Part shown: piece after piece, positions 36,745 through 47,830 of the stretch
How the letters are laid out: every line of letters starts with the position of its first letter
Numbering within the stretch: the stretch's first letter is position 1
DNA from: Polychytrium aggregatum
Lineage: Eukaryota > Chytridiomycota > Chytridiomycetes > Polychytriales
DNA length: 64,000 bases
Assembly: GCF_025602895.1 (NCBI RefSeq)
Contig: NW_026516203.1
Coordinates: 1,302,001-1,366,000 of the forward strand
Reading direction: 5' to 3'
Notes under the pieces: generated by a model
Seen by the model: only the letters and a program-made list of their open reading frames with translations
Database searches by the model: none
Told to the model about the DNA's origin: nothing
Translations under genes and position numbers: made by a program

Positions 36745-39700
36745 ATGAGTGATCGTGGCGGCAGCCTGTTCCGAGGCAACCCAGGCGGCGCATCTCGCGG
36801 AGCCGCAAATGGAGCGCCAGGTCGCGGGCGAGGAAGAGGTATCAACCGTGGAGCAGGGGGCCCCTTTCGAGGTCATCATCACCGAGGCAAGCCAAACAGG
36901 GCAGCCGCAGCTCATGGCCGAGGGCGGCATGAGCTTCGCCAGCACCACTCGGCCCAGCCTCATTTGCACTATTCCAAAGAGTCCGGCACAGGCCCAGTGG
37001 CCACAGAAGCCACTCGCGGCCGAGGCCGATTTTCGACCGCCTCGCATGATCGTCCTGGGCCAGCGTCGACGGGTTCGTCGATCCCCTTCGATATCGCAAC
37101 CCATACCTTTGTCGCCCAGAACCCGGCAGCACTTCCGGCCGACCAACCCAGCATCGATTATGTGCGCATGCTCCTCGAAAGCGCCGATGATACACACGAT
37201 CTTGATCCCGACATGATCTTTGGCGCCCTCACGGAGGGCACGAGTGCGGCCTTCTTTGGGCCGCAGGATCCGATGCAAGAGGATCTGGCCGCCAACCTTG
37301 TGTACATACTCCGGGAGCTGATTGAGCAGCAACTGGACCTGTATCCAACCTTTTGGTACGAAAAGATCATCCTGGTGAGTCTTGGGCTCCCTGCCGAGCG
37401 CTGCCCGCAATGGCCCGGACGAGTCTGTCGCCCGGCGCAAAGGAACCGGCTTCGATGCGCCGGACTGAGCCTTGTCTTTTGGATCATCGACGCATGGTCT
37501 GCAACCAGTACATCATCAAGGTGTTTGAGGCTACTTCGTCCCTGTCCAGTGTCAATCTCTTCCAAAACCTCTCGGTTGGCGAGTCGATCAATCTGCTGAC
37601 AAAGGAAGCGATTCCGCGAGCCCTGTGTGAACTGCTCGCTAGGACGCTGGCCGTCGAACAAGACAGCGGGTAAGGATGATCGTGCAGCTGACGACGATTA
37701 TTCATTGCCTGATCCCTCGTTGAAATGGAATCGATTGAGTTACCGTGGATTCATGCCCTTCGACCACATCTTTGTCTTAACCGCCCCTTCGCCTGGCTGC
37801 GGCTGAATATCCAGTGATGAGGGCGGCCAGGATGTAATCCGGTATTTTATCGAGGTATGTCTCCGAAGGACGAGCGTCGGTCATTCTGGCGCCAACAGAG
37901 CCATCCAATGATAGCATGCGCCCACTCATATTCGTCGGTGATTCATACTTGCCCTCAAGACGACATTGACCGGCACCATCTCGATGAGAGTCGCAATGTT
38001 CTACTGTGTGTCGACCATTCCGGAGATCCTGTTGCCGACTTTCCTGAACACGGCAATCAGCCACTATGCCACCCACGGCCACCCGCTAATGTTTTTCGAT
38101 CGAGAGGAGCCCTGGTAAAGAGAACCCTCTGGTTGAAGTCATGTATGCACTACCGCTGGCCTCAGCTCCTAATTATGCGCTCAAATGTGCTCTCGCCACT
38201 TCTGCTGAAGCCATGCACTCAAGTCCGATCCCATCACTCACGAAGTACTTCGACTTATGGAGCACCTCTATGCGCTTCACCCTGTGGTACTGGTCAAGTC
38301 CGTCACTGTCCTAGTGAATCGGTATCTTGGCGCTGTCCTTACCAGCGAGCTCAATCTCAGCATTGGTAAGCTGCTTGGCTGTTAGCGACTCTTGCTGATG
38401 CACATGCGCTTCGGCAGCACACGGCACATTGTGAAAGATCCGGTATCGGAGCAGCTGTTGCGCGCTGCCATGGCTTATCCGCTCTATTTCCACCAGAGTT
38501 TCCATCAAGATATATTGCATCGTTCCTCTTCATACTGTTCCTACCCATGCCGAGGCTTCTGAAGGGTACGATTTGAGGAGAGGAGAGGAGAGGAGAGCAA
38601 GAGCTTTGCTGGTCCTTGTGGGAGGAAGAGCGGCCTTGCGAATTACAATGTACTTGAATGCGGCTGTGCTATTGCATCGCCTCGAAGCTCTTGTGTGCGC
38701 ACGGCGGTGTCGGAGTCGGAGTCATCACTGCTCATGCTTGGAGGATAGCATCCAAATATGCAAGTGGTTGAGCAGCTAATGATGTGGACGTTATATTTTG
38801 CTCTTCCCCAGATGTATATGACGGCCTTTTGACCTCGCAAGTGAAAGATCTCGCGAGAAGCTGCATTGTTGAGTGTCAGTTTGGCTTTTCTCTCAATACG
38901 ATCCGTCCAGGGTAAGTCGTGCCGACAATGTGGTATCCCTGGCGCCTCTCAGGAGAATCGACTTCGATGTTAACACCGGCCTGTGGATAGAACGATCGAG
39001 GTGCTGAGCAATTCGGTGGTCCGATGGATATGTGCCACGATCCACCGAGATGCCTCCATGGTCTCTCTCTTTGGCTTTGAGCTCTTTCTGTTCCTCGAAG
39101 ATCTTGCGCAGGCCCCAAAGGCCGATCAAAAGAGCGGAAGTTCATCGCTGATCGCAAGCAATGCTGCCGTTTTCTGTTTGCGGGAATTGATTGTGGCAGT
39201 ACGTATGTCACCCCACCCATCGCATCTGGCGCGACCACACTGTCACTGATCCCTGGAGCGTGCCTACTTGCCTACTTACTTGCTTTCCTCTTTGATCTGG
39301 ATACTCATGCATAAACTTTGCGCTCCCCAAAGTTTCAAAATCATGTTCACTCTGTTGAGCAGCGTGAACAGGCCTCCGAGATTTGGGTCTCCCGCTGCAG
39401 CACATTGCTCGAACTCCTGGCTCGTCGGTGCATGGGCGCCGGGAGCGAGCTGCATACCCGACTGCTATTGGGTGCTGTTTCAGTGCTCCTTGGATCTCAG
39501 GCATCGCATGATGTAGTCGTGCAGCTGGTGACGACGCTTTCCGGTTCGAGAGCCGCACCGCTGCTCAAGAGTCTCAGATCCGAATATGTAGTCCGATTTG
39601 GCTTCAAGTTTTATAGGTATCGTCCTCACCACTGTTATGTTATACGAAAGCTCCGGTGGCGCTGATAGGGCTGTTGGTACAACGCCGATAATTGAGAAAA

Positions 39701-41648
39701 TGCATGCCTGCAACCCGAAAGCAGTCCCATTGAGTTGTGCTGGATCGCCGGCTCCGTGTGTCCGCTTGCCGGTGTGGCATAGTTTCATGACATATCTTCG
39801 TTTGATCTACCTTTATTTTCTGACGGACTGGTTGCCTAGTGATTTCCTCACCTCGGTTTTACATCAACTTCCATCGCTTGACGAGTCCAAAATATCGACC
39901 GCATTCCAAAATCTCGCCGAACTTGTGTCCCTCGATCAGCTCGAACCTGTGATCGGCGCGTTAGCTGCCACTAAGGAGCATCACCCAGCATATATTGCCC
40001 TTGGAGTCTTGATGAGGGACTGGAATCTCATCCGTGATTTTACAGACTCATCGTACTCGCCGTTGCTCCGCAAAAGTGCCTTTGAGCTCTCTCTGGCCTG
40101 TCTTCCCACAAACAATGACCAAGTTCTTTGGTGCCAGCAAGCCCGGCTCCTGACTCCTATTGCCAAGTTTGAATACTGCAAGCGCGCTGTCGAGGAACTC
40201 TTTGACGTGCTGCGTGCCGACGACGGGCAGCCAGAGGAGCTTGGCCTTCTCCCCTTGGCAAAGAAAACGATCGCTCGATTGTCGTCACTGCCACTGACGA
40301 CCGCCATCCTTGTGGATGTGCTTATCCAGAATGGATGGGTTGAACCTTCTGGGCTGAAGCTGAGCGACTTTCAAAGCAGACAGGTCTTCGAAGTGCTCTG
40401 TGGATGCATATCCGGAAATGGTAATTTGGCTGGAGGGCCGCTGTACGACCCAATGGTTGTGCTATACCTGACGTGCTGAAGCAAAAGAGACCGCTGATCT
40501 AATGATTGCGCCGTCTATCGACAACTATTAGAAAGCGGGGCTTTTGTGGTCGCCAAGATATTGTTCGGCAAGTTTGCTCATTATCCACCAACCCCTTTCG
40601 GCAGATATGACGAAGTTCTGCCCCGGCTCGTAACATTCCCTCGGTAATGTCCCGCTTCAGGCAGTTTGCTTCGTGGATCTTGAGAGCTCCGCCCTTTGAT
40701 CTCGGGATCAGTCACGAAGGAACCATCGCTTGCTTTGATTCGCACCCTCTACAGTCACTCCAGCTGGGAACTTTACGATTTCCGCTCCGAGCACGTCCAT
40801 ATTGGGCGTGGTCACTTGAATGAGCAGCAATGGCTGAATGCTTCTTGATGGACATTTCTGACTTGTCTCCATCTTTGCTACCCAACACATCTGCTCCGTG
40901 GATTCGCCTTCTTGCCGACAGTGATATTCATATATGGGGTACTTTCCGACGGAATGAGTGGCTGTGGGACCTCACAGAGCTATGCGCGACAGGTAATACC
41001 GCCGCATGAGGGCCGCAGTGCATGTTGTTCCTTCCAGCGGTCCGGCAGACAGTGCCGTCAGCTTGAACTCCTGTGAGAACCAGTGAGCGATCGTGCTCAA
41101 TGTCTGGCTAATCTACCCCGTTCACAGATAAGCGGTCTGTTCCCTGGCTTACCGAGATTGTGCGACCACTGTTGGCGTATCTCATCGGCTTCTGGGAGCA
41201 AGACAGTCGGCTGGCCCCACCCCGATATCCCTATGAAATGAATGCGGCTTTGGTGGTTGTCCTGGCATTGACGAAGGTAAGCTCGCAGCACCGCGCATCG
41301 TCGCCGTGATTAGTGGTCGTGTCCCGTCTAACCTCTACTTCTATGCCGCCACCCGCGTTCTCTCAGATGGAGGTTGTCTCCGGTGTATTCGGTCAGATTG
41401 GTCTTCTCTTTCCACTTATTGAAGCCAAGCAGCTCGCACAGCTCCTGTGGATCCTGTGGCAACTACTGAAAGGTTTCTGCAATGCCTGGCCCGACGAGCA
41501 ACGACGGCAATGCCAGACACAAGGCCACAGAGTCATCGTGGATATTGTGAAGCGGCGGATTGACGAATGCCATGCTGTTGCGCTCCCGTTCTTGAGTGGT
41601 CTCGACTGCTCTCCCAAAGTGAAGCGAGATACTGAGTCGTTGATGTGA
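36745..41648 (+). CDS. Large multi-exon protein with N-terminal RGG box and helical body, unrecognised
   Basis: Exon 1 (36745-37374) starts MSDRGG and is rich in Gly, Arg and His (RGG/RGR-type, about residues 1-110), suggesting RNA binding. A helical region follows (EDLAANLVYILRELIEQQLDLYPTFWYEKIIL). Exon 2 (37509-37669) has VFEATSSLSSVNLFQNLSVGES, exon 3 is 37815-37854 and exon 4 (37960-38114) has FYCVSTIPEILLPTFLNTAISHY; phases agree between these. Further helical segments lie near 38,160-38,370, 39,350-39,615, 39,830-40,480, 40,520-41,000 and 41,126-41,277. The last exon ends TESLM and a stop at 41648. The body looks like an all-helical, repeat-like scaffold. I do not recognise the family, several junctions after exon 4 are unresolved, and two adjacent genes cannot be excluded. 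Confidence 0.55.
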
Positions 41649-41699
41649 TTGGGTCTCCCCTTTCGAGCTGCGGATGGCCATGCGGACGATCTCTGAGCG

Positions 41700-41905
41700 T
41701 CTCCCAAACCCCCAAGTGAATATGGGACACCCCGTTTTGAGCCAGAACAGGTGTTGTTCTAGAACCTGAATACACCCACTCATTGCAATCATAGTCAAGC
41801 GGTATGTCCAAGGAGACTGAGGTGGTGATTGCCTTTGGGATGCCTCCTGGAAGCAAGGGAAGGGATATGCATCCAGCCCACGGGGACTCTGGTTTCTCAG
41901 AGCTG
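41700..41905 (+). repeat. Dispersed repeat copy R5, start codon lost
   Basis: GAATATGGGACACCCCGTTTTGAGCCAG, then GAACCTGAATACACCCACTC, then ATAGTCAAGCG in place of ATGGCCAAGC. It continues with GTATGTCCAAGGAGAC, the same donor and intron start as R3b, for about 90 bp. The ATG-to-ATA change and loss of the second exon mark it as a relic. The shared intron sequence shows that R3b and R5 had a common spliced ancestor. Confidence 0.65.
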
Positions 41906-42099
41906 CACCGCTCTACTTTGCAGCGTTCACCATTGATCCCATCATGGCGCGCACTCGATGCAGTGCAGTGCAGTGTGTTGCTCCGACATCCATGTGGCCA
42001 GTTGCTGCTCACAAAATCCTAACAAGCACGGCCCATCAATTTTCGACTCGAGACGACCTTGGCAACGGCGGCCGGTATCAGCGACGACGGTGACGAATC

Positions 42100-42350
42100 A
42101 ATGGATGCCCGTGCACGAGCCGGTTGGATCATGGGTTACGGCGTGCTTTCGACCAGCTGGACAGCACCGTACAAAGTGTAGCTCTCGATATCAAGACACC
42201 CGGCCTTCTCGAGTCGGTTGGCCTCCAGGCACTCTGAACACACCGTTTGGACATGGCAGCGATAGGTGGAATATGTGTATTTAAGCCTGGAAATAGCGAC
42301 AACTCAAAATAGGGTGGCCTATTTCGAAATGGGCACGCTGTATAAAGAGA
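42100..42350 (-). repeat. Dispersed repeat copy R6 with TACAGCGTGCCC end
   Basis: On the minus strand: TACAGCGTGCCCATTTCGAAATAGG, CTATTTTGAG, TTAAATACACAT and an ATG at 42254 reading MSKRCVQ. A frame change then follows. In the shifted frame it continues CLEANRLEKAG and LDIES, clearly the same protein as R1-R3b. The unit is head-to-head with R5 in the convergent gap between two host genes. Confidence 0.65.
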
Positions 42351-42482
42351 GCGACATGTAGAGCGGCCGCCTTCTTCAATATTACTGTAATACACCTATC
42401 ATATCATATCGCAGGACCTATCTCAAGCCAACAATCAATCGAATCGAGCACATCCTATATTTGGTTACAGCGCCCATGATTC

Positions 42483-45221
42483 TCAAAAGCTGATGCGCTT
42501 CCAGGAAGCGAGTAGTCCCAGCGGAGCTTGCTCAGCCTCGATGAAGCGACGTTCGGAGAACAGCTCGAGAATGTCGTCCTTGTATATTTCTTCCAGGCGA
42601 GCATAGTAGTGACGTTCGTCCATCGAGATTGCGTTTGCGGTTGATTCTGCCCAATAACCCTTCTTCTCGGCGTCCGAGAAGGTTGGCTGAACAACTTCCT
42701 GGAGTTCGCTGTAAACTCGGGACCAGTGAGGCAAGAACGTAGCTCGCATTTGAAGAAACCGCTCAAGAGAAACGAGCTTCTTGGGGCGGCGCGAGATCAG
42801 CTCATCGTCGCCCGAGTCCGACACGCTCGCATCATCTAGGTCGCTTTCAGACGGTCGGAGCTTGCTCTTGGGCTTGGCCTTGGTCTTCTTTTCAAGGTAG
42901 TCGTCGACGAGGAATGTGATGGGCGGGCGAAAGGTGATCGAGTCTGGATCGCACGGAATATACAAGCGCGGCTGGTCAGGGGCCAGTCCGCCTTCACCAC
43001 GCAGGCGATCGTCCTTGTTTTGGTATTTGATATACTTGAGCATATCGTTCCAGATTCTTTCGTCGTGCTGGGCGAGATAGTTAAAATCAAACTTCACAGG
43101 CGAAATGGCGTCCTTCAGAATGGAGAGGCTCAAGTATGGATTGTAGAGACCAAGTCCTCCTTCAAAGTTGGGCCAGTAGATCCACCACTCGGGAATCTCC
43201 GAAGGGTTCTCGCCAAAGAGCAGGGGGCGGCTGCGGATCATCGAGGAGACATACTCGAGGGCGCTGCCGTTGTGGTCCGGCAAGATTTGGCTGTGGATCT
43301 GATCAAAGCCAGCGACGATTTTGTCGACGTGATCGCGCCCGAGAGCGACCGAGATGGCGCCAAAGTTATTCATGAAGAAGCGCATATATCTGTTGTAGAT
43401 CGAAGCCCAGTCAAAGAGGGTGGTTGCTTTCTCAAGACGCCACTTGAGCTCGACAACGTAGGGCATGAACTTGTCTGGCACAACGCGGAGGCTGCCGTCG
43501 CTACAGAGCTGCATAAAGTTGAAGTAGATGGGGCTTTGAGGCAGAGGGGCCTCTCCGAAAAACTGTGTCTGTGGGTCGCTGAGCTTTGCCAAGTAGCTTG
43601 GTGAGCGGACGAGCACCGAGCCCGATTTCTCCTTGTTGAGTCGTAGACCGCAAGTGGTCAGGAAGCGCTCGGTAATGTTCCAGGCTCGCTGGGCGTGCTT
43701 AGGATTCTTCGAGAAGAACCAAATATCATCGAAGAGCCGATAGAGCGAAACGCCTGAGTGACGGTTGACTTGGAGGTCCAGGCAGACCAAAACAAGCTCG
43801 CCGAAGAGGGTCTGGAGCGAGGATGACGACGAGAATCCACGCTTGAGGGCGCGAGGGGTTGTCGCCCCTTCCAGTAGCACTGGCACATCCATGATGTTGG
43901 CAAAAATCGCGCGCCAGGTGCTGTCGACACCAAAGATCTCCATGATCTTGAGAATAGCCCGATGGGGGATGGAGGGTCCGAAGTTGGCCAAATCGGTTTG
44001 AACGACTGTAAACGAATCATCCGGATACATCGCCTGATGAAGCTGGCACTCAGTAACGATCAGTCTCTGGAAGCGCTGCTGGACGTTTTCGATGCGTCCG
44101 CCGAGGGGCGATGTGGACGATGGCGCAACCGAGTCCAATTCCGAGTCGGAAGTGTCGTAGGATTCGATGAATTTGAGCAAGCTTTGCATACAAAAGCCCT
44201 CTCGGTGGATATTGCTACGAGCGGTATTGATGGAGCCACGGGCGCCACCTGTTCCCTTCCAAAACGGCGGTTGGTATAGCGAGAGGAACTTGCTGTAAAA
44301 GTAGCAATTCCACCGACAGCCGAGATATTCATGGAAAAGCCACACGAGGAGGTTGGAGGAGTAATATGGCCGGTATTTTTGCTTGATATGCCGATAGAAC
44401 TGCACAGGAACGCCGGCTTCGGACCACTTCCAGCTCTTGATGTCGGCCAGCATCAAGGAGAGGACACCGGCGATTTCGCTGATGGCGGTTGGGTTGTTGA
44501 TCAGCGTATTGATTTCATCCTGTCGATTGGCGTAGTCAGCGCAGCCGCGGGCAGTGATGAGGAGACCCTTGACCTCGGCGGCAGTGATCTTCATCGTCAG
44601 CAGACTTTTGCCAAACGTTTCAGTGCACTTCTTGATGTTCTTGAATGCGTCCTTGGAAGAGTCGGTCTCGAAGGTGAACAGGGCCGTGATGATGGACTCG
44701 AACTGGGCCCAGTCCACGTCAGCGTCGGAGAAGACCAGCTCTTCGTATGTCTTGATATCAGCTTGTCTTTGGGCATTCTCCCGGGCTTGGTCGTCGACAG
44801 CCATGTCGTCGACCGAAACCCAAGATGCGTCTGGGGCCGGGGCATTTGCGTCGCCGTTCTTGTGCGCACTGTCGCTGCTGATCTTTTCCGACACGGCAAA
44901 GGCAAACCGATTGGCGTATTCGAGCCTTTGCATCTTGAATTGCATCTTCTTGCGGAGGTGGCTGATCTTGGAGGCGAGTCCTTTGCTCTTGGTCAGATGG
45001 GGATACACCTTCATGAATTTGATGATACCATCGATCGAGTCATCCTTTTCGTACAGCGGATGCTTGGCCAGCGCTTGGAGTTTTTCGGCATCCGACTTGA
45101 GAGATTTCACGATCGCCTCGAACTCCAGATGGTTGGCTCGGTGCTGCTGGTACCGCTCGCGGATCGAGTCCATCTTGAAGACGGCGACGGCACTCAGCGC
45201 AGACTGGTTGGCGAAGCTCAT
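42483..45221 (-). CDS. rvt: Domesticated reverse transcriptase-related protein (rvt family)
   Basis: A single uninterrupted ORF of 912 codons from the ATG at 45221 (MSFANQSAL). The upstream in-frame extension to 45635 reads through promoter sequence and the neighbour gene. The N-terminal third is helical and acidic. RT motifs: QTDLANFGPSIPH (motif A, catalytic Asp), a B-like LFGELVLVCLDLQ, YRLFDDIWFFS (motif C with the Asp pair) and GLRLNKEKSG (motif D). A block GGLGLYNP lies near the C-terminal third, and the end is basic/acidic low complexity. There is no endonuclease, protease, RNase H or integrase, no flanking repeat, and intact catalytic Asp residues. This fits the single-copy rvt genes reported in fungi rather than a retroelement. 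Family assignment is from motif layout and memory of the family. A retroelement remnant is the alternative but unlikely given an intact ORF. Confidence 0.75.
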   Translation of the reverse strand: MSFANQSALSAVAVFKMDSIRERYQQHRANHLEFEAIVKSLKSDAEKLQALAKHPLYEKDDSIDGIIKFMKVYPHLTKSKGLASKISHLRKKMQFKMQRLEYANRFAFAVSEKISSDSAHKNGDANAPAPDASWVSVDDMAVDDQARENAQRQADIKTYEELVFSDADVDWAQFESIITALFTFETDSSKDAFKNIKKCTETFGKSLLTMKITAAEVKGLLITARGCADYANRQDEINTLINNPTAISEIAGVLSLMLADIKSWKWSEAGVPVQFYRHIKQKYRPYYSSNLLVWLFHEYLGCRWNCYFYSKFLSLYQPPFWKGTGGARGSINTARSNIHREGFCMQSLLKFIESYDTSDSELDSVAPSSTSPLGGRIENVQQRFQRLIVTECQLHQAMYPDDSFTVVQTDLANFGPSIPHRAILKIMEIFGVDSTWRAIFANIMDVPVLLEGATTPRALKRGFSSSSSLQTLFGELVLVCLDLQVNRHSGVSLYRLFDDIWFFSKNPKHAQRAWNITERFLTTCGLRLNKEKSGSVLVRSPSYLAKLSDPQTQFFGEAPLPQSPIYFNFMQLCSDGSLRVVPDKFMPYVVELKWRLEKATTLFDWASIYNRYMRFFMNNFGAISVALGRDHVDKIVAGFDQIHSQILPDHNGSALEYVSSMIRSRPLLFGENPSEIPEWWIYWPNFEGGLGLYNPYLSLSILKDAISPVKFDFNYLAQHDERIWNDMLKYIKYQNKDDRLRGEGGLAPDQPRLYIPCDPDSITFRPPITFLVDDYLEKKTKAKPKSKLRPSESDLDDASVSDSGDDELISRRPKKLVSLERFLQMRATFLPHWSRVYSELQEVVQPTFSDAEKKGYWAESTANAISMDERHYYARLEEIYKDDILELFSERRFIEAEQAPLGLLASWKRISF

Positions 45222-45565
45222 GGCGATCGATACGGTGACGATGACGGTGACGGTGACGGTTCGGAAGAGGAAGTGGGAGAGGAAGGCTGGTGCTGATCGA
45301 TTGGGGTGTGCAGGAAGCGCGCTTTTATGTTGGGGGCCGCAGGGGAGCAGTCGCCCGCCACAGGGGGGAGCAGTCACCCGCCACAGCGGCGGAGCAGTGG
45401 CGGGCGGCGATTGGCGGACGCGGCACAGCCGAGTCGATCCGGATCGAGCCTCGCCCCCGCCAACGCCAGCAAACACGCCATTGACTTGCAAACGGCTCAA
45501 CATCACACCATCCAGCACCACACCCCCCCTGCACCGACCGGCAAGTCGTCCGCAGACCGCCCTCG
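45222..45565. promoter_or_regulatory. Bidirectional promoter region between rvt and the ERV41-type gene
   Basis: 344 bp shared upstream region. Next to rvt there is a (GTGACG) hexamer-like run near 45,235-45,265. In the middle (45,350-45,415) GAGCAGT and CGCCACAG blocks alternate and are partly palindromic with GTGGCGG. GC is much higher than in the other intergenic stretches. No TATA box seen. Confidence 0.5.
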
Positions 45566-47627
45566 ATGTCCAGGAGATTCCTCCGCTTCGACGCCTTTGC
45601 CAAGATCGATGGGCCCTACAAGTCCAACTCGGCACTGGGAGGCGTGCTCACGCTGATCGTCGCCCTGCTGTCCATCGTCCTGGTCACCAGCGAACTCGCC
45701 ACCTTCCTCAAAATCCACCAGGACTACGAGTTTCTTGTGGACCAGCAGCGGCACCAAACTCTGCAGATCAACATGGACCTCACCATCGCTATGCCGTGCG
45801 AATGTACGTAGCCATTGAGGACTTGTAGAGGGCCGGCAGCCCACACCCAAGGATTCTGGTCAGACCACTAGCGGTTCCTTTGACTCTGATCGCAACCTTT
45901 ATTCCGGAAAACGCCATCGACGCAGATCTTCGTGGCGATGTGCTGGATGCCTCTGGAGGCTTCCTGCACCTGGGAAACGGATTCCGGATGACACCGGTAT
46001 GTAACTGTACCCTCAGCGATTCTTCTCGGAGATCCGAAGACTCGTAGCTCGACTTCAAGCATACCGGCTCTGCTCTCCGTCAAGTTGGGATGAACACACC
46101 CGTGGCGGTAGATCCAACTGTTTCAGACTCTGTCTGAACTTGGATCGATCGCCCGTTTCGCTGTTCCGAGTGCGAAGGAAACAGGCATTCACTCATCACT
46201 CTGAGCACCTTGTTGTGTTATAGGTCATTTTTCACACCCACGGCGTCTCGTATTACGGGTGTGTATCTTAGCAACAGAGGATGAATCGGATTGCTGTCAA
46301 GGTGTCATGGCAGTTCTCCGCAGCGAGGACAGTCCGGTTGCTAACACCCATGCTTTTGATGCGGTTGCAGCAAGAAGGCCGCATCCAATCTGAATATAGT
46401 CAAAGCAGTAGCGCAGGCAAACAAGTTCTATGCCGATCCTGATCTTCAAGTATCACGTAAGGGCACAGTCGCCGGCAGGTAGCATCTCTTGGAAGATACT
46501 GAGGCAACGGCGTCCCTTCTCCTAGCGGGCGATAATCCTGCTCGAGCCTGTCGGGTTCAAGGATCCATCAACGTCCAGAAGCTGGCCGGCATGCTGCACT
46601 TTACCGCCTTGGGGCACGGATACAATGGCGCACATGTCGCACACGAAGGCAAGTAAACATAGACCCTGATGAGGTTGGGTGTTTTCTACTCCTTCTCTCG
46701 ATTAAAATCCTGTTGGCCCAAGCCAATGTTGGCTATTGATCCTATCGGACGTATGCTTATCAGTCGAGCCACCACAGCCATCAACTTTACCCACAGGATC
46801 GATAGGTTTTCATTCGGCATAAGCTATCCAGGTTAGTTGGGTTGTTTGGGCTCTTTGACAATCAGTTTTGCATTCACGCAAACTCCCCTTGGGTCTCGGG
46901 GTGTGGGCAGCCGTCCGCTTGGAGGCCATGGTCCATGGATCGTTCCAGCAGGCAATCCCACTTTGCAAGTCGCGCTAACAAACCAAGCTACAGGGCTGGT
47001 CAACCCGCTCGATCGGAGCTTGGAGCTGGCAGAGTCACGTAAGTGTGCGGTTCCTGGCCACGAGGCCGTTCTGCATGTGCTCGCTGGCGTGGCCGCTGCG
47101 GGCGCAGTTTGCTCTGAGGCCACATTGATTCACAATAATCCCCTTCTTACTCGGACCTCGATGGACTGGACAGACACCGACATGTTCCAGTACTTCATTT
47201 CGGTGGTGCCGACGATATATATCGACAAAATCCGGACCTTCGGAGAAAAGATCATTTTGACGAGCCAGTATGCTGTGACCGACTACCAGAAAGTCGTGAG
47301 TCAAGAGGCCGGCCATGAGGGTCTCCCTGGCATCTTCATCAAATACGAAATCGAGCCCATCTCCGTTCGGGTTACGGCCAGTCGCCAGTCTTTCCTACAT
47401 CTACTTACGCGCCTCTCGGGGATCGTGGGCGGTAAGAGCAGCGCAAGCAGGGCCTTTTCATCACATCGGTGCAGGAGCCTCTGCTGTATTGCACCGACCG
47501 CGACAAAAAACACTGATATTCTTCACCGCTGACACATCCAGGTCTCTTTGTGAGCACCGGCATGGTATTTTCGTTTTCCAAAACCACCTTGAACTTTGCC
47601 TCGCGATTTTTGAGCCAGCCCAACTAG
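45566..47627 (+). CDS. ERV41: ERV41/ERGIC2-type COPII cargo receptor, multi-exon
   Basis: An ER-Golgi membrane protein that, with Erv46/ERGIC3, retrieves ER residents. Exon 1 (45566-about 45,807) has the cytoplasmic start RRFLRFDAFAKI and a first membrane segment (GVLTLIVALLSIVLVTSEL). Luminal part: PENAIDADLRGDVLDASG (near 45,930), NIVKAVAQANKFYADP (46,400), ARACRVQGSINVQKLAGMLHFTA (46,540-46,610), INFTHRIDRFSFGISYPG (46,780-46,835), GLVNPLDRSLELAE (46,995-47,040) and FQYFISVVPTIY through GLPGIFIKYEIEPI (47,160-47,365). The second membrane segment spans LLTRLSGIVGG and LFVSTGMVFSFS, ending SQPN and TAG at 47625-47627. Introns are short with clear GT/AG ends. Discrimination from ERGIC3 rests on length and lack of the Cys-rich loop. 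Confidence 0.82.
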
Positions 47628-47639
47628 CTCTGCTATCCT

Positions 47640-47830
47640 GGCCTGATTGGAAGCCTGACGGGGCTGAAGGTGTGGTATTGGTTCGGGATCCCAAATGAAA
47701 CGGGGCATCTGTTGAGCCAGGACATATATTCTGAGACCTGAATATACCCACCCACCCATCGCTCCCATGGCCAAACACAGCACCCTCGATTTCCGCATCG
47801 CTGCACTGCGATACTACTCGCTACTCCGCA
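47640..47830 (+). repeat. Dispersed repeat copy R7
   Basis: GAAACGGGGCATCTGTTGAGCCAGG, then GACCTGAATATACCCACCCACCCATCGC and an ATG at 47767 (MAKHS...). It matches the common 5' block and start context. The ORF after it runs about 55 codons without the CxxC or DIEKPWG blocks, so only the 5' part of the unit is kept. Confidence 0.6.

Noticed and set aside
38573-38600. GAGGA tandem run
   Set aside because: Short simple repeat, probably intronic, with no further structure.
45222-45635. N-terminal 138-codon extension of the rvt ORF
   Set aside because: It translates the tandem-repeat promoter and overlaps the start of the divergent ERV41-type gene; composition changes sharply at MSFANQ.
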